Positions 7,569 through 17,072 of a DNA stretch of 64,000 nucleotides are shown piece after piece (positions within the stretch are counted from its first letter, which is position 1; the number at the start of each line of letters is the position of its first letter). The notes under the pieces were generated by a model, which ran no database searches, was not told the DNA's origin, and saw only the letters and a list, made by a program, of their open reading frames with translations. The stretch lies in assembly GCA_963677325.2 (NCBI GenBank), contig CAXXGM010000010.1:284603-348602 (forward strand), written 5' to 3'. Source of the stretch: G963677325 sp963677325 (GTDB lineage Bacteria; Bacteroidota; Bacteroidia; Bacteroidales; Prolixibacteraceae). The position numbers and the translations under genes were made by a program.

Positions 7569-8402
7569 TTAAAGCAGAATTATCTTTTCTGCTTTAAGTG
7601 GACAACCTAAAAACAGACTGGCAAGCGGTTCAAAATTATCTGAAGATTCTGTTGTTAAAAATCGGCGTGATCCATTTTTTGAACATCGCTGTTCCATTTC
7701 GGGATGACGAATCAGATAATCGGCAAGACTTTCAGCAACAATCTGTCCCTGATCTAAAATTTCAACGTGGTCGGGTAGAAATTTTTTGATCACATTCAGC
7801 AAAAGAGGATAATGTGTACATCCCAGAATAATAGTATCTATTTGGCTGTCTTTTCTGAATAAACTCGTGATATTCTTCTCAACAAAATATTCTGTTCCCG
7901 GATTATTTATTTCATTGTTTTCAACCAGGGGTACCCACATCGGACAAGCTTCCTGAATGACAATTATTTTTCCATCGGTAATTTTCGACAGCTCCAATGG
8001 ATATGACTCTGAAACGACGGTACCGGTAGTTCCCAGAATTCCGACATGGGATGTTTTTGTTATCGACGGAATCTTTTCAATACTTGGACGAATCACTCCA
8101 AGGACGCGTCGTTGCGGATCGATTAAGGGAAGGTCGTTTTGCTGAATCGAACGAAGAGCTTTGGCTGAAGCTGTATTGCAGGCAAGAATAACCAGCTGAC
8201 ATCCGGAAGATAATAATTTCCTTACTGCCTGTAGCGTATATTCATAGACGACCTCGAATGATCTGGAGCCATAGGGAGTTCTGGCATTGTCTCCCAAATA
8301 GATGTAATCATACTCGGGAAGCTTAGCCATAATTTCTTTCAGGATGGTTAATCCACCGTAACCTGAATCAAAAACTCCAATGGGTTGATATTTAGAAGGC
8401 AT
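7569..8402 (-). CDS. murI: glutamate racemase
   Basis: A 277-residue enzyme that makes D-glutamate for peptidoglycan. The N-terminal GVFDSGYGGLTILKEI carries the first catalytic loop. The two acid/base cysteines lie in LACNTASAKAL (about residue 73) and LGCTHYPLLL (about residue 195). Length is normal. It lies at the downstream end of the minus-strand ompH-bamA-uppS block, its usual position in Bacteroidota, and is separated from ompH by a strong terminator, so it may have its own promoter. The reading frame is intact, unlike its upstream neighbours from 9.1 kb on. Confidence 0.95.
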   Translation of the reverse strand: MPSKYQPIGVFDSGYGGLTILKEIMAKLPEYDYIYLGDNARTPYGSRSFEVVYEYTLQAVRKLLSSGCQLVILACNTASAKALRSIQQNDLPLIDPQRRVLGVIRPSIEKIPSITKTSHVGILGTTGTVVSESYPLELSKITDGKIIVIQEACPMWVPLVENNEINNPGTEYFVEKNITSLFRKDSQIDTIILGCTHYPLLLNVIKKFLPDHVEILDQGQIVAESLADYLIRHPEMEQRCSKNGSRRFLTTESSDNFEPLASLFLGCPLKAEKIILL

Positions 8403-8443
8403 TTATCAGTAATATTCAGATCGAAACTACAAAAAATAAAACA

Positions 8444-8474
8444 AAGAAAAAAGGGTATCTTTTAGATACCCTTT
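8444..8474 (-). terminator. Rho-independent terminator after ompH-1
   Basis: A perfect 10-bp stem (AAAGGGTATC at 8450-8459 with GATACCCTTT at 8465-8474) has a 5-base loop. On the minus strand it is followed by TTTTTTC. It lies 8 bases past the ompH stop. Confidence 0.85.
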
Positions 8475-8482
8475 AATGTTTT

Positions 8483-8989
8483 TTACTTAATCCCTAATTT
8501 TGTTTTGACAAGTGGCAAAAGATCAATTGACTGATCAGAATGATATAACAAGCCACTTACCTCAAAAACATAAAGCAATCCTTGCTCTTTTCCGACATCC
8601 GAGATAGCCTTACGGGCCTTTTCAATCACAGGTTGAAACTGTTTTTGCTGTTCTGTCTGCAGATTTTGCTGTGCTGTTTGCTGGAAAGTTTGAATCCGTT
8701 GAGCTATACTCTGCAACTCATCTTCCTTAGCCTGTTTGATCGCATCAGAGAATGTCTTTAGCTGATCCTGATATACTTTCAGTTTATCCGTGTATTCCTT
8801 TTGCATCGTGTTCAACTGAGCATCCATCTCAGTTTGTACCTTCTGAAAAGCTTTTTGAGCAGTATCATTTTCAGGCATTACCTGAATAATCTGTCCAAAA
8901 TCAATATGACCAAACTTAACTGTCTGAGCTGATGCTCCTCCTGCGAAAAGGATTACACAAAAAATAATAATCCTGCTTAAATTCCTCAT
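8483..8989 (-). CDS. OmpH/Skp-family periplasmic chaperone (copy 1, intact)
   Basis: A 168-residue protein with a cleavable signal peptide (to about residue 21, ASAQ) and a long Gln/Lys-rich coiled coil (about 45-130) typical of Skp. Skp trimers hold unfolded outer membrane proteins on the way to BamA. It is one of three tandem ompH paralogues downstream of bamA. It shares the C-terminal pattern YHSDQSIDLLPLVKTKLGIK with copy 2. A TATCTTTG box on the minus strand (9061-9054) may be its -7 element. It is flanked on both sides by hairpin terminators, so it is probably a separate transcript. Confidence 0.88.
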   Translation of the reverse strand: MRNLSRIIIFCVILFAGGASAQTVKFGHIDFGQIIQVMPENDTAQKAFQKVQTEMDAQLNTMQKEYTDKLKVYQDQLKTFSDAIKQAKEDELQSIAQRIQTFQQTAQQNLQTEQQKQFQPVIEKARKAISDVGKEQGLLYVFEVSGLLYHSDQSIDLLPLVKTKLGIK

Positions 8990-9091
8990 TCTGTTTAGAT
9001 TTTAATTTAGTAGTTTATACCATTCATTATTAGAAGTACTTATTTTTGAAAAACAAAGATAAAAATTAAAGTCTTTCAATGGCCATTTTAA

Positions 9092-9121
9092 TTAAAAAAA
9101 GGCATCATTACTGATGCCTTT
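9092..9121 (-). terminator. Rho-independent terminator after ompH-2
   Basis: A perfect 10-bp stem (AAAGGCATCA at 9098-9107 with TGATGCCTTT at 9112-9121) has a 4-base loop and a T run on the minus strand. It lies 19 bases beyond the restored stop of ompH copy 2 at 9140, which supports that reading frame. Confidence 0.8.
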
Positions 9122-9139
9122 ATATAAGGTCTAAGTTTC

Positions 9140-9648
9140 TTACTTTAAACCAAGTTTCTTTTTGACAAGCGGGGAAAAGATCGATCGACTGATCGGAATG
9201 ATAAAGAAGGCCGGTTACATCAAAAACATAAATAAGACCCTGCTCCTTGGCGACATCTGCAATAGCTTTCTTTGCTTTATCAATAACGGGTTGAAATTGT
9301 TTAGCTTGTTCTTTCTGCATATTTTCCTGTGCCTGCTGAGAAAAGTTCTGAATTCTTTGCTGGATGCTATTTATCTCGTCTTCCTTGGTGGCTCTGACAG
9401 CATCGCTCAAGGTCTTCTGTTGCACAACATAAGCTTTCCCTTTTTCACTAAGTTCCTTCTGCATAGCTGCAAGCTCGTTCTCCAAACCTGTCTGCACTTT
9501 ATCTACTTCTTTTTGTGCGGCATCTCTTTCAGGCATTGCTTGGAACAACTGCTGAAATTCAATGTGTCCGAATTTTAATGTTTGAGCTGATAGTCCACCG
9601 GCAAAAAGCAGTGCGGCAAACAGTATGACCCTAAAAAAAATTTCTCAT
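9140..9648 (-). pseudogene. OmpH/Skp-family chaperone (copy 2), two homopolymer frameshifts
   Basis: The reading starts at the ATG at 9648 (MRNFF) and breaks at once: the minus strand has eight T where seven would keep the signal peptide FAALLFAGGLSAQ in frame. Near the 3' end a run of four C (about 9170-9173) shifts the frame out of SIDLFP; removing one C restores LVKKKLGLK and a stop at 9140. In between is an intact Skp coiled coil very like copy 1. Both breaks lie in homopolymers, and a good promoter and terminator frame the gene. Sequencing error is therefore likelier than true loss. Confidence 0.85.
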
Positions 9649-9673
9649 TACTATTCAAATTTAAAAATTGATG

Positions 9674-9703
9674 CAAATATATTTGTTTAATTCTTATATC
9701 CAA
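9674..9703 (-). promoter_or_regulatory. Bacteroidota-type promoter for ompH-2
   Basis: On the minus strand TTG at 9703-9701 is followed after 19 bases by TATATTTG at 9681-9674, 25 bases before the ATG at 9648. It overlaps the end of ompH copy 3. Confidence 0.45.
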
Positions 9704-10206
9704 GTTTTTTGCAATACCTGATCACTTAAATCGTACTTCGGATTGGTATAGATCATGGATAGTCCTCCTGCTTTATCAAAAATAATCGAGTAAACTCCCT
9801 GTTCGGCAATATCCTGAATGGCCTTAAAAACATCATCCTGGATAGGTTTTATGAGAGATTCCCGTTTTTTGAACAGATCTCCTTCCGGTCCGAAATATTG
9901 ACGCCGGTAATTTCTTGTATTCCTTTTCTTTTGTTACAATGACATCCTCACGCCGGCGTTTCATATCTTCTGAGAGAAGAACAACCTCCGATTGAAAAAT
10001 CCTTATACATCTTGTCCAGTTCTGCATGAAGGGGTCTCCAATTCCTTCTGATACTGTTGGGAAATTTTATCCAGTTGAGCCTGGGCCGCCTTATAAGATG
10101 GAATATTGCCAAGAATGTATTCTGTGTCCACGTATGCATATTTCTGGGCAAAACTAAAAGTACAAAATCCTGTGAGAAGTAAAAAAACAAAGATTATTTT
10201 TTTCAT
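9687..10206 (-). pseudogene. OmpH/Skp-family chaperone (copy 3), several frameshifts
   Basis: Starts at the ATG at 10206 with a clean signal peptide (MKKIIFVFLLLTGFCTFSFA) and the family opening QKYAYVDTEYILGNIPSY. Frames then change near 10030, 9920 and 9880. In the last segment a run of six A (minus strand) throws off the ending; with five it reads VLQKLGYKN and stops at 9687. The pieces together make a normal ~170-residue Skp homologue. In Bacteroidota two ompH copies commonly follow bamA; here there are three. It lies 45 bases downstream of bamA. Confidence 0.8.
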
Positions 10207-10251
10207 ATCCAATCGATTTAGAATAAAATCTTTATCAAAAACTAAGCCAAA

Positions 10252-12853
10252 TCAGAATTGCTGTCCCATAATAAAGTGGAACTGGCTTCCTCCGGTATTT
10301 TTTGTATATCCGTCGTCGAATCCATAACCCCAGTCAAAACCCATTAAACCAAACATCGGCAAAAAGATTCTCACCCCAAGTCCCGCAGATCTTTTAACGC
10401 TGAAAGGATTGAATTCCTTAAAATCGTACCATGAATTACCTGCTTCAAGAAAACTAAGAGCATAAATAGTTGCCGACTGACTCATCGTGATCGGGTAATG
10501 AAGGTTCAAGGGTAATCTTCTCATAAATATTTCCACCATTTGAAGGTGTAACCGAGTTGTTTTCATACCCCCTCAAACCGACGACATCGCTTCCATACAT
10601 ATTGTATCCGGACATTCCATCACCGCCAAGTTTAAAAGACTCGAACGGAGAACGATGATTCTTGTTGTAGTAGCCAAGAAATCCGGTTTCGTATTTTGTA
10701 CGCAGGACTAATTTTTTGTTTGGATTGAGAGGAGTAAAATTATCGGCTTTGAAAACCCATTTATGATATTCAATGTATTTATATCTTTCTTCCTCCGACA
10801 ACTTTGTATCTGCATAATTAATATTATCAAACAGGGACCAGGGCGGAGTCACCTGAACCATTAATGAGAAATTTGAACCAGTTCTCGTATACAACGGATT
10901 ATCAATTGAATTCCGTCCAAAAACAGTTTTAAAACTTACATTATTGGATCGTCCGTTCTGAAAGAAAAAGTATTTCCAGTTTTGAAGGATATATAACTGA
11001 TAGGAAAATTTCATGGTACATTGTAAAAAAATCATCAGGCCATTTCAAACGGTATCCTAAGCCGACCGCTGCACCAACAACACTCATTTTCTCAGTTATC
11101 TCGTATTCATAAGGATTATACCCATAATTACTTCCATAGCCTCCTCCGTAACCACCGTAACCTCCTCCATAGCCACTGTAACCTCCTCCATAGCCTCCAT
11201 AAGGATCATAGCCCCCGTAATTATAGCTCTGATTTCCGCTTGTCTGTTTTGAATAAAACATTGAAAGCGTGAATGAGTTAGGTTTTTTTCCTCCCAACCA
11301 TGGCTCTGTAAAAGAGAAATTATAAGAGTTATAGTACGATCCATTGGTCTGTGCGCGAATTGTCAGCGTCTGGCCATCACCAGTGGGCAAAGGTTTCCAG
11401 GCACTCTTATTGGGAATATTACGGACTGAGAAATTTGAAAATTTCAAACCTACCGTTCCCACAAACATCCCAGCTCCCCAACCACCGGAAAGCTCTACCT
11501 GGTCATTAGCTCGTTCTTCCAGCTTATAGTTGATGTCAACTGTACCATCTTCCTGATGAGGGATCACATCTGGGGGTAATAGCTTCGGGATTAAAGTGTC
11601 CCATTTGAGACAATTCCCTGACAGACCGGATAATATTTTCTTTACTGAACAATTGGCCCGGCTTGGTGAAAAGCTCACGACGGGCCACATGTTCATTTGT
11701 TTTGGTATTACCGATAATAACCTATTTCATTGATGGTAGCCTGAGTACCTTCCACCATCCGCATTTCGAAATCGATGGTATCATTCTGAACATTCACTTC
11801 CACTGGATTCAGGTTAAAGAAAAGATACCCATTATTCAGATACGCATTTGCCACTGCGTCATCATTCTCAGTCAAACGTTTATCAAGAAGCTTCTGATCA
11901 AAAACATCTCCCTTTTTAATCCCCAAAACACTGTTTAGATATAAATCCGGGTAAATGGTATTGCCAACCCATTTTATATTTCCAAAATAATAGCGGCGGC
12001 CTTCATCCATCACAAATTTAAGCTTAACAGTATTGTTCGTTGTATCTTTGATTATGGTATCGGAAACAATCATTGCATCCCGGTAACCTTTTTCATTGTA
12101 TTTTTTGATGATATTTAATTTATCATCTTCATATTTATCCTCAAGGAATTTTTTTGAATGAAAGAAATTGCGGAGCTTTTTGGCCTTGGTTTTTTTCATC
12201 GCCTTTTCCATCGTTTTTTCCTTTAAGGCTTTCACTCCCTCAAATTCAATGTCGCTGATTTTAACTTTTTGTTTTTTATTGACCAAGACATCCAGGATAA
12301 CCTGGTTCTCTTTTGTGCTGTCATCCCGCTGGACAATTTTTACATCTGTGTTATAAAATCCTTTACCCTGAAAGAAATTAACAATCTGTCGTTCAGCATT
12401 GGTTAATAAATTTTCAGTCACCTGCCCTCCGACAAGGAGCATTACCTTTTTTTCAATATCATCTTTCTCCCCCTTTGAAATTCCATGATAGTTCTTGGCA
12501 GAAAGTCGTGGCCTTTCCTGAAGATAGATTTCAAGATAGATTTTATTTCCTACTATTTTAGTAGTTGTGATTCTAACGTCAGAAAACAACCCTTGCTTCC
12601 AGTATTTCTTCAAGGCAGATGTGATCTGGTCTCCGGGCACAGTAATTTCTTCTCCTACGCTGAGTCCCGAAAGATTTTTCAAAACTTCAGTGTCGAGGAA
12701 ACGAATTCCCGTTACGCTGATACCCCCGATAATGTAAGTCTTGGGATTATCATAGCTGATTGAAAAATTCGTACTGTCAGCCACGACCTGAGAATACACC
12801 TTCATATTTCCAAGCCATGCCAGAAATAGTATAAATAGGAATGTTTTGTACAT
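10252..12853 (-). pseudogene. bamA: outer membrane protein assembly factor BamA, at least four frameshifts
   Basis: From the ATG at 12853: signal peptide, POTRA domains (about 12770-11710, intact in one frame), and a C-terminal 16-strand barrel ending in FHFIMGQQF (terminal Phe, as in outer membrane barrels). Frames change near 11700 (where NEIG should continue VIIGNTKTNEHVARREL), near 11600, near 11010 and near 10505. Restoring them gives a full-length protein of about 865 residues. BamA is essential for inserting outer membrane proteins, so a broken sole copy is implausible. It starts directly after uppS, as in related genomes, and contains a Gly/Tyr repeat (next entry). Confidence 0.9.
11106..11222 (-). 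repeat. Gly/Tyr-rich repeat in a BamA barrel loop
   Basis: About 38 residues built of GGY and GGGY units (for example YGGYGGGYSGYGGGYGGYGG) lie between barrel strands that end in QSYN and resume at YEYEITEKMSV. The DNA is a diverged CCTCCrTAr-type repeat. The placement suggests a surface-exposed loop. Confidence 0.7.
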
Positions 12854-12854
12854 T

Positions 12855-13599
12855 TTAAATTCTGATTTGTTCACTTGTTTTTCCAAATCTTCGTTCTCTT
12901 TGCTGGAAATCAATGATAGCATCCAAAAGATCTTCCTTTCTGAAATCCGGCCACAATTTGGGAGTAAAATAAAATTCTGTGTAGGCTATTTGCCAAAGTA
13001 GGAAATTACTGATGCGATATTCACCGCTGGTTCTGATTAACAGCTCCGGATCAGGAATTCCCGCTGTGGAGAGATAACTTTCGAAGAAAACATCATTAAT
13101 CTGATTATCCAATATTTTATTGTTTCTTACATCTTCAATGATTCTTTTTACAGCTTCCAGAATTTCCCACCGTCCTGAATAACTCAGTGCCAGAACAAGG
13201 GTAAGACCAGTATTCGGCTGAAGTTTTTTTAATCGCTTCTTTCAATCTGAAGCTGAGCATCCATTGGCAGAGACTGCAAGATCGCCAATGGCCAGCATTC
13301 GAACATTCTTTTCGCATAAATTATCCGTTTCCTCTATTATGGCGCTTACCAGCAAGGTCATTAAGGGCATTTATCTCTTCCCTTGGTCTGTCCCAGTTTT
13401 CTGTTGAAAAAGCATAGAGTGTCAGATATTTAATGCCAGCTTCCCCGGCACCTTCCACCACAGAGCGTACGGCATCCACACCATGTTTATGACCCTGAAT
13501 TCTTTCATTTCCATGAAGTTCAGCCCAGCGTCCGTTACCATCCATAATAATGGCAATGTGTTTTGGCAGAGGAAAACTTTGAAGTTGATTAAACACCAT
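12855..13599 (-). pseudogene. uppS: isoprenyl transferase / undecaprenyl diphosphate synthase, frameshifted
   Basis: The N-terminal part (13599-13330) carries the diphosphate-binding signature [16 protein letters not shown] and [14 protein letters not shown]. The C-terminal part (13112-12855) carries GIPDPELLIRTSGEYRISNFLLWQIAYTEFYF. Between them, frames change near 13350, 13270, 13210 and 13130, but the codons still spell NVRMLAIGDL and LVLALSYSGRWEILEAV. The enzyme makes the C55 lipid carrier for cell-wall synthesis. The product would be about 247 residues, a normal length. It is the gene directly before bamA, as expected for this phylum. Confidence 0.9.
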
Positions 13600-13605
13600 T
13601 CACTA

Positions 13606-14457
13606 TTATTTATTCTTATCGTATATTTTACAGTTTCCTTTACTACTCCATAACTGGTAAATCAGTGATGCGGTACAGGTGGCATACCAGTCATTATTAG
13701 CCCAGATACTACCTGGCAAATTTTTCCGGGTAAACCGGAGTTCCTGTCGGTACACCCTGAAATCTCTTAGGATCATCCAGGTTATCGATATTATCGGCAA
13801 ATGTCTTTCTTCCAATTACCTCGATCACACCTCCCAGATTCTTGGTAATATTAAATTTCACACCCACACCTACCGGAATCACCAGCGTCATGGCATCAGT
13901 TTTGTTGGTTTCACGACCCTGATCAAAGTAAGTAATAGTCTCGGTTGGAGGATTTTTTGATGCAGTCAAAGGATCCAGAATAAACGTACCGGTCCTTGGA
14001 GCCCTGGAGTAAAATCCTCCGACGCCCAATGAAACAAAAGGTGTAAATCTTTCTTTTTTAAGACTGCCCATTTTATAATTAAAAAAATTAAATTCAAACA
14101 AAACCTCTACACTCTGAAACGACCTTTTAAAAGAAAAGGAATCTGATACCTGAGGATAATACAAGACCTGTAGTATTTCTTGTCCCGTTTGGTGTATACA
14201 TAAAAGCATCACTGAAACTTCCACTTGCTTTGAGATTACCGGTAGTTAATTGTCCTCTCACTGCTAATCTCTTATTAAAATTCCAGCGTCCCAACGCCCC
14301 GATAACCGGAGTGATTGATTTGGAATAATCTACATTTCGCAATATCACCCCAATAACCCGCCGCACTAAGGCTGAACTCCAATATCAGCAGTGGTGTTGG
14401 GATCTGACAATAAAGCCGATAAAAATCAAGACTATAACCGCAGCAAGCTTTTTTCAT
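13606..14457 (-). pseudogene. DUF6089-family outer membrane protein, frameshifted
   Basis: The ATG at 14457 begins a signal peptide that needs one frame correction after MKK to read LAAVIVLIFIGFIVRSQ. Later segments read LSAAGYWGDIA, DYSKSITPVIGALGRWNFN and a long run to VYPEKFAR, ending near NCKIYDKNK at 13606. This is the small beta-barrel-like protein found between nadK and uppS in Bacteroidota, of unknown function. At least four frame changes are needed (near 14440, 14370, 14340, 14140 and 13710). It is 6 bases upstream of uppS, so presumably in the same operon. Confidence 0.75.
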
Positions 14458-14571
14458 ATGATACTTAATTTTTCAGTGAATCACTCAATTAAAAATTCCA
14501 AAATCCCCGGTTTTCCCCTAAAAGCTACAAAAGTAATAGATTAACCCTTATTTCCTTTTTTTAAACATTAA

Positions 14572-15497
14572 TTAACTTAAGAAAAAATAAAAATATTGAA
14601 ATTTAATATAATTCCTTCTGTCAGCTCCCCACATCAACTTATTTCTCAGTGTATTATAAAAATTCTGATTATTAAAATGGATTACATTGTATGAAAAAAT
14701 CAGCCTTCGTAAACGGAATTGATCGGTAGTTTCAAAGGCACTGAATCGTGAATCCAGATGAGGCAAGATATTTTCCTCCCCTGCCCTCGATTGATAATTT
14801 AACAATCTTCATTATCTGCAATGACCACCGGCCGAATGGCCAGATTATGAGGAAGCAATGGGTGCAATAATAAAATTGGCAGCCTGAGGAGTGATAATCG
14901 GCCCTCCTACACTGAGATGAATAAGCCGTTGACCCTGTGGGTGTTGCAACCAGATAGATCCATCTGCCCAATAAGAGTTCAGAAAATAGTTTCCCACGTC
15001 CACATGAACCGTGATCATCTGAGAGGTATCCTGTTTATGAACGGTAAATTCGTTCAAAGCATATGGAAAATCAGGGAATAGTCCCTAAATCGTTATCCAG
15101 CCTTTATCAAAGAACGTTTTTGAAGGTAATAATTACCTGAAAAGAAGTTTTCCATCGCTATTTCAAGTTCTCCCTGAGCGATATCGGCCAAAAATCCAAG
15201 CCTTCCGCTGTTTATTCCAACCATTGGAATTCCCGAGTCCCGAACAATTGAAACCGCCTCAAGAAAAGTGCCATCTCCCCCTATGCTGAAGAAAAAGTCA
15301 ACATCTTTTAATTCTTTATAGTTTGAATAAATCAGTGACATTACCCGGATCGTAATTTAATTCCGTCCGCATATATTCCAGAAAAGGTTTATATATGGTA
15401 ATGTCTACCTGATGTAGATGCAAAATATTCCATCAAACGTTTCAAACTTTCATTAAAAACGGGTACTAATTGTTCTGCCAAAAATAACAATACGCAT
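14572..15497 (-). pseudogene. nadK: NAD kinase, frameshifted
   Basis: The start at 15497 reads MRIVIFGRTIS and breaks. The segment 15341-15093 is clean and contains the NAD kinase signature FFSIGGDGTFLEAV followed by GINSGRLGFLADI. Downstream pieces spell NEFTVHKQDTSQMI, LVATPTGSTAYS (the second conserved NADK motif) and SVGGPIITPQA, then FETTDQFRLR and NTLRNKLMWGAD at the end. At least four frame changes occur. The enzyme phosphorylates NAD to NADP and is essential. Gene order (CBS protein, nadK, DUF6089, uppS, bamA) is the conserved one for the phylum. Confidence 0.88.
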
Positions 15498-15512
15498 GTA
15501 GTTGGCTAAAAA

Positions 15513-16200
15513 TTAAAGGTTTATATATTTCATAAAAAGATCATAACGATCATCATAAAAGTCCTTGATCTGAGATTCATCCATGTAAGTAGCTTTTATT
15601 TCATAATCATAACGGGCAAAAGTCTGTAAAATTCCTGACAAATCTACTTTATTTATCTTTAAGAGTAATATCCAGTTCCCTGGAAACGGCCGAGAGGGTT
15701 TGTGGATATATAAACTCAGGATTTTGGCATCATTGCCTTCAACTATCTGTGAAATTTGAGTCAGTGAGTAATTAATATCCGATACTTCCAGTACGATGAT
15801 TCCCCCGGGTTCTGTACCGCTGAAAAGCTCTGCCATTTTAATAGCCAGATCATTCCTGAGTGATGGAGCCATAGTAGGAATGATCCAGGTCCAGCACCGG
15901 TATGATGGATACATTGCACGCCAGGGCCACCCCTACCACTTCAAATATATGCTGATTCGTGTGAACATGCGGTTGAAGCATATTCTGCTTGACATAGTTT
16001 TCTATTTTCTCTTCGAAAGTTCTCTGCGTCGTAAATCTGCTTGTCGGAGACCACGCCAAAATATTCTTTTCCGGAAACTACCGGCAGATGCGAAACCCTG
16101 AAAATATCCATTAACGCCAGTACACTTTTGTACCGGTATCCTCCAGCTGGACTGTCGGAATAGAATCTGAGATCAAATCTTTGGCTATCACAATTCTCGT
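15513..16200 (-). pseudogene. CBS-domain pair protein, frameshifted
   Basis: The segments spell RIVIAKDLISDSIPTVQLED, MDIFRVSHLPVV plus KEYFGVVSD (first CBS), and NMLQPHVHTNQHIFEVVGVA plus VSIIPVLDLDHSYYGSIT (second CBS). A C-terminal ACT-like part from KMAELFSGTEPGG to LFMKYINL is clean to 15513. CBS pairs bind adenine nucleotides. The expected start codon reads ACG (16200-16198) instead of ATG; a GTG three codons later (16191) is an alternative. It is 15 bases upstream of nadK and divergent from pdxJ. Confidence 0.78.
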
Positions 16201-16268
16201 TTTAATTGAATAAGATTCGAATCATTAATCGTAAATTGCACTCCGATAAAAAGATCGTAAAAAACAAC

Positions 16269-16992
16269 ATGACCCGATTAAGTGTAAATATAAATAAAAT
16301 TGCAACATTGAGAAATACCCGTTTGGGAAACACTCCAAATGTTCAATTAATGGCCAGTAAATTGTGAAAAATTCGGGGCAGAAGGAATTACTGTACACCC
16401 GAGGCCTGACGAGCGGCATATACGCTATAGTGATGTATTTGATCTTAAGAAACTCGTTACAACTGAATTTAACATAGAAGGTTATCCCATTCAAGAAATT
16501 TATTGATCTGGTACTTTCTGTAAAACCAGACCAGGTAACGCTTGTTCCCGATGCCCCCGAAGCAATCACCTCCAATGCAGGATGGGATACCCTGAAAAAT
16601 ATGGATTTCCTCATACCGATATCGTTTCTACTTTCAAAAATGCCGGCATACGAACCTCACTTTTTGTGGGAACAAAAACAAAAATGATCGATGCTGCAGC
16701 AAAAACAGGGGCCGACAGGGTTGAACTATATACCGAACCATTTCGCCACTGCCTATCCTCATGAATCCTGAACGAAGCTGTAAAGCCATTTGTTCTGGCT
16801 GCCCGTGCAGCTGAAGCAAACATGGTCTTGGATCTTAATGCAGGTCATGACCTAAGCCTTGAAAATCTGCGTTTTTTTAAACAATCCATCCCCAGTCTTT
16901 TGGAAGTATCCATCGGTCATGCATTGATAGCTGATGCCCTTTATCTTGGAATGGAACAAACCATTAAAAAATACAAAGAGTGCCTGATTTAA
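16269..16992 (+). pseudogene. pdxJ: pyridoxine 5'-phosphate synthase, frameshifted
   Basis: Begins MTRLSVNINKIATLRNTR at 16269 and ends EQTIKKYKECLI at 16992. Between them, frame changes near 16368, 16498, 16610, 16735 and 16765 interrupt an otherwise recognisable PdxJ. Visible motifs are [17 protein letters not shown] (substrate phosphate/active-site region), VTLVPDAPEAITSNAGWD, and LNAGHDLSLENL with EVSIGHALIADALYLG at the C-terminal phosphate site. The enzyme forms pyridoxine phosphate in vitamin B6 synthesis. With breaks mended the length is about 240 residues, normal for the family. It lies at the upstream edge of the damaged stretch. Confidence 0.88.
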
Positions 16993-17029
16993 GGAAGAAT
17001 GATAATAAGTTATGCACTAATGTATTTTT

Positions 17030-17068
17030 AATTCGTAATTCGTAATTCGTAAGTAATTCTTAATTCTT
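17030..17068 (+). repeat. AATTCGT/AATTCTT heptamer array
   Basis: Three perfect tandem AATTCGT units (17030-17050) and two AATTCTT units (17055-17068) lie directly upstream of the hydrolase start codon at 17073. Confidence 0.7.
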
Positions 17069-17072
17069 CTTA

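Noticed and set aside
9162..9578. 138-residue plus-strand frame opposite ompH-2
   Set aside because: Antisense shadow of the Skp coiled coil; composition is what reversed Gln/Lys codons give.
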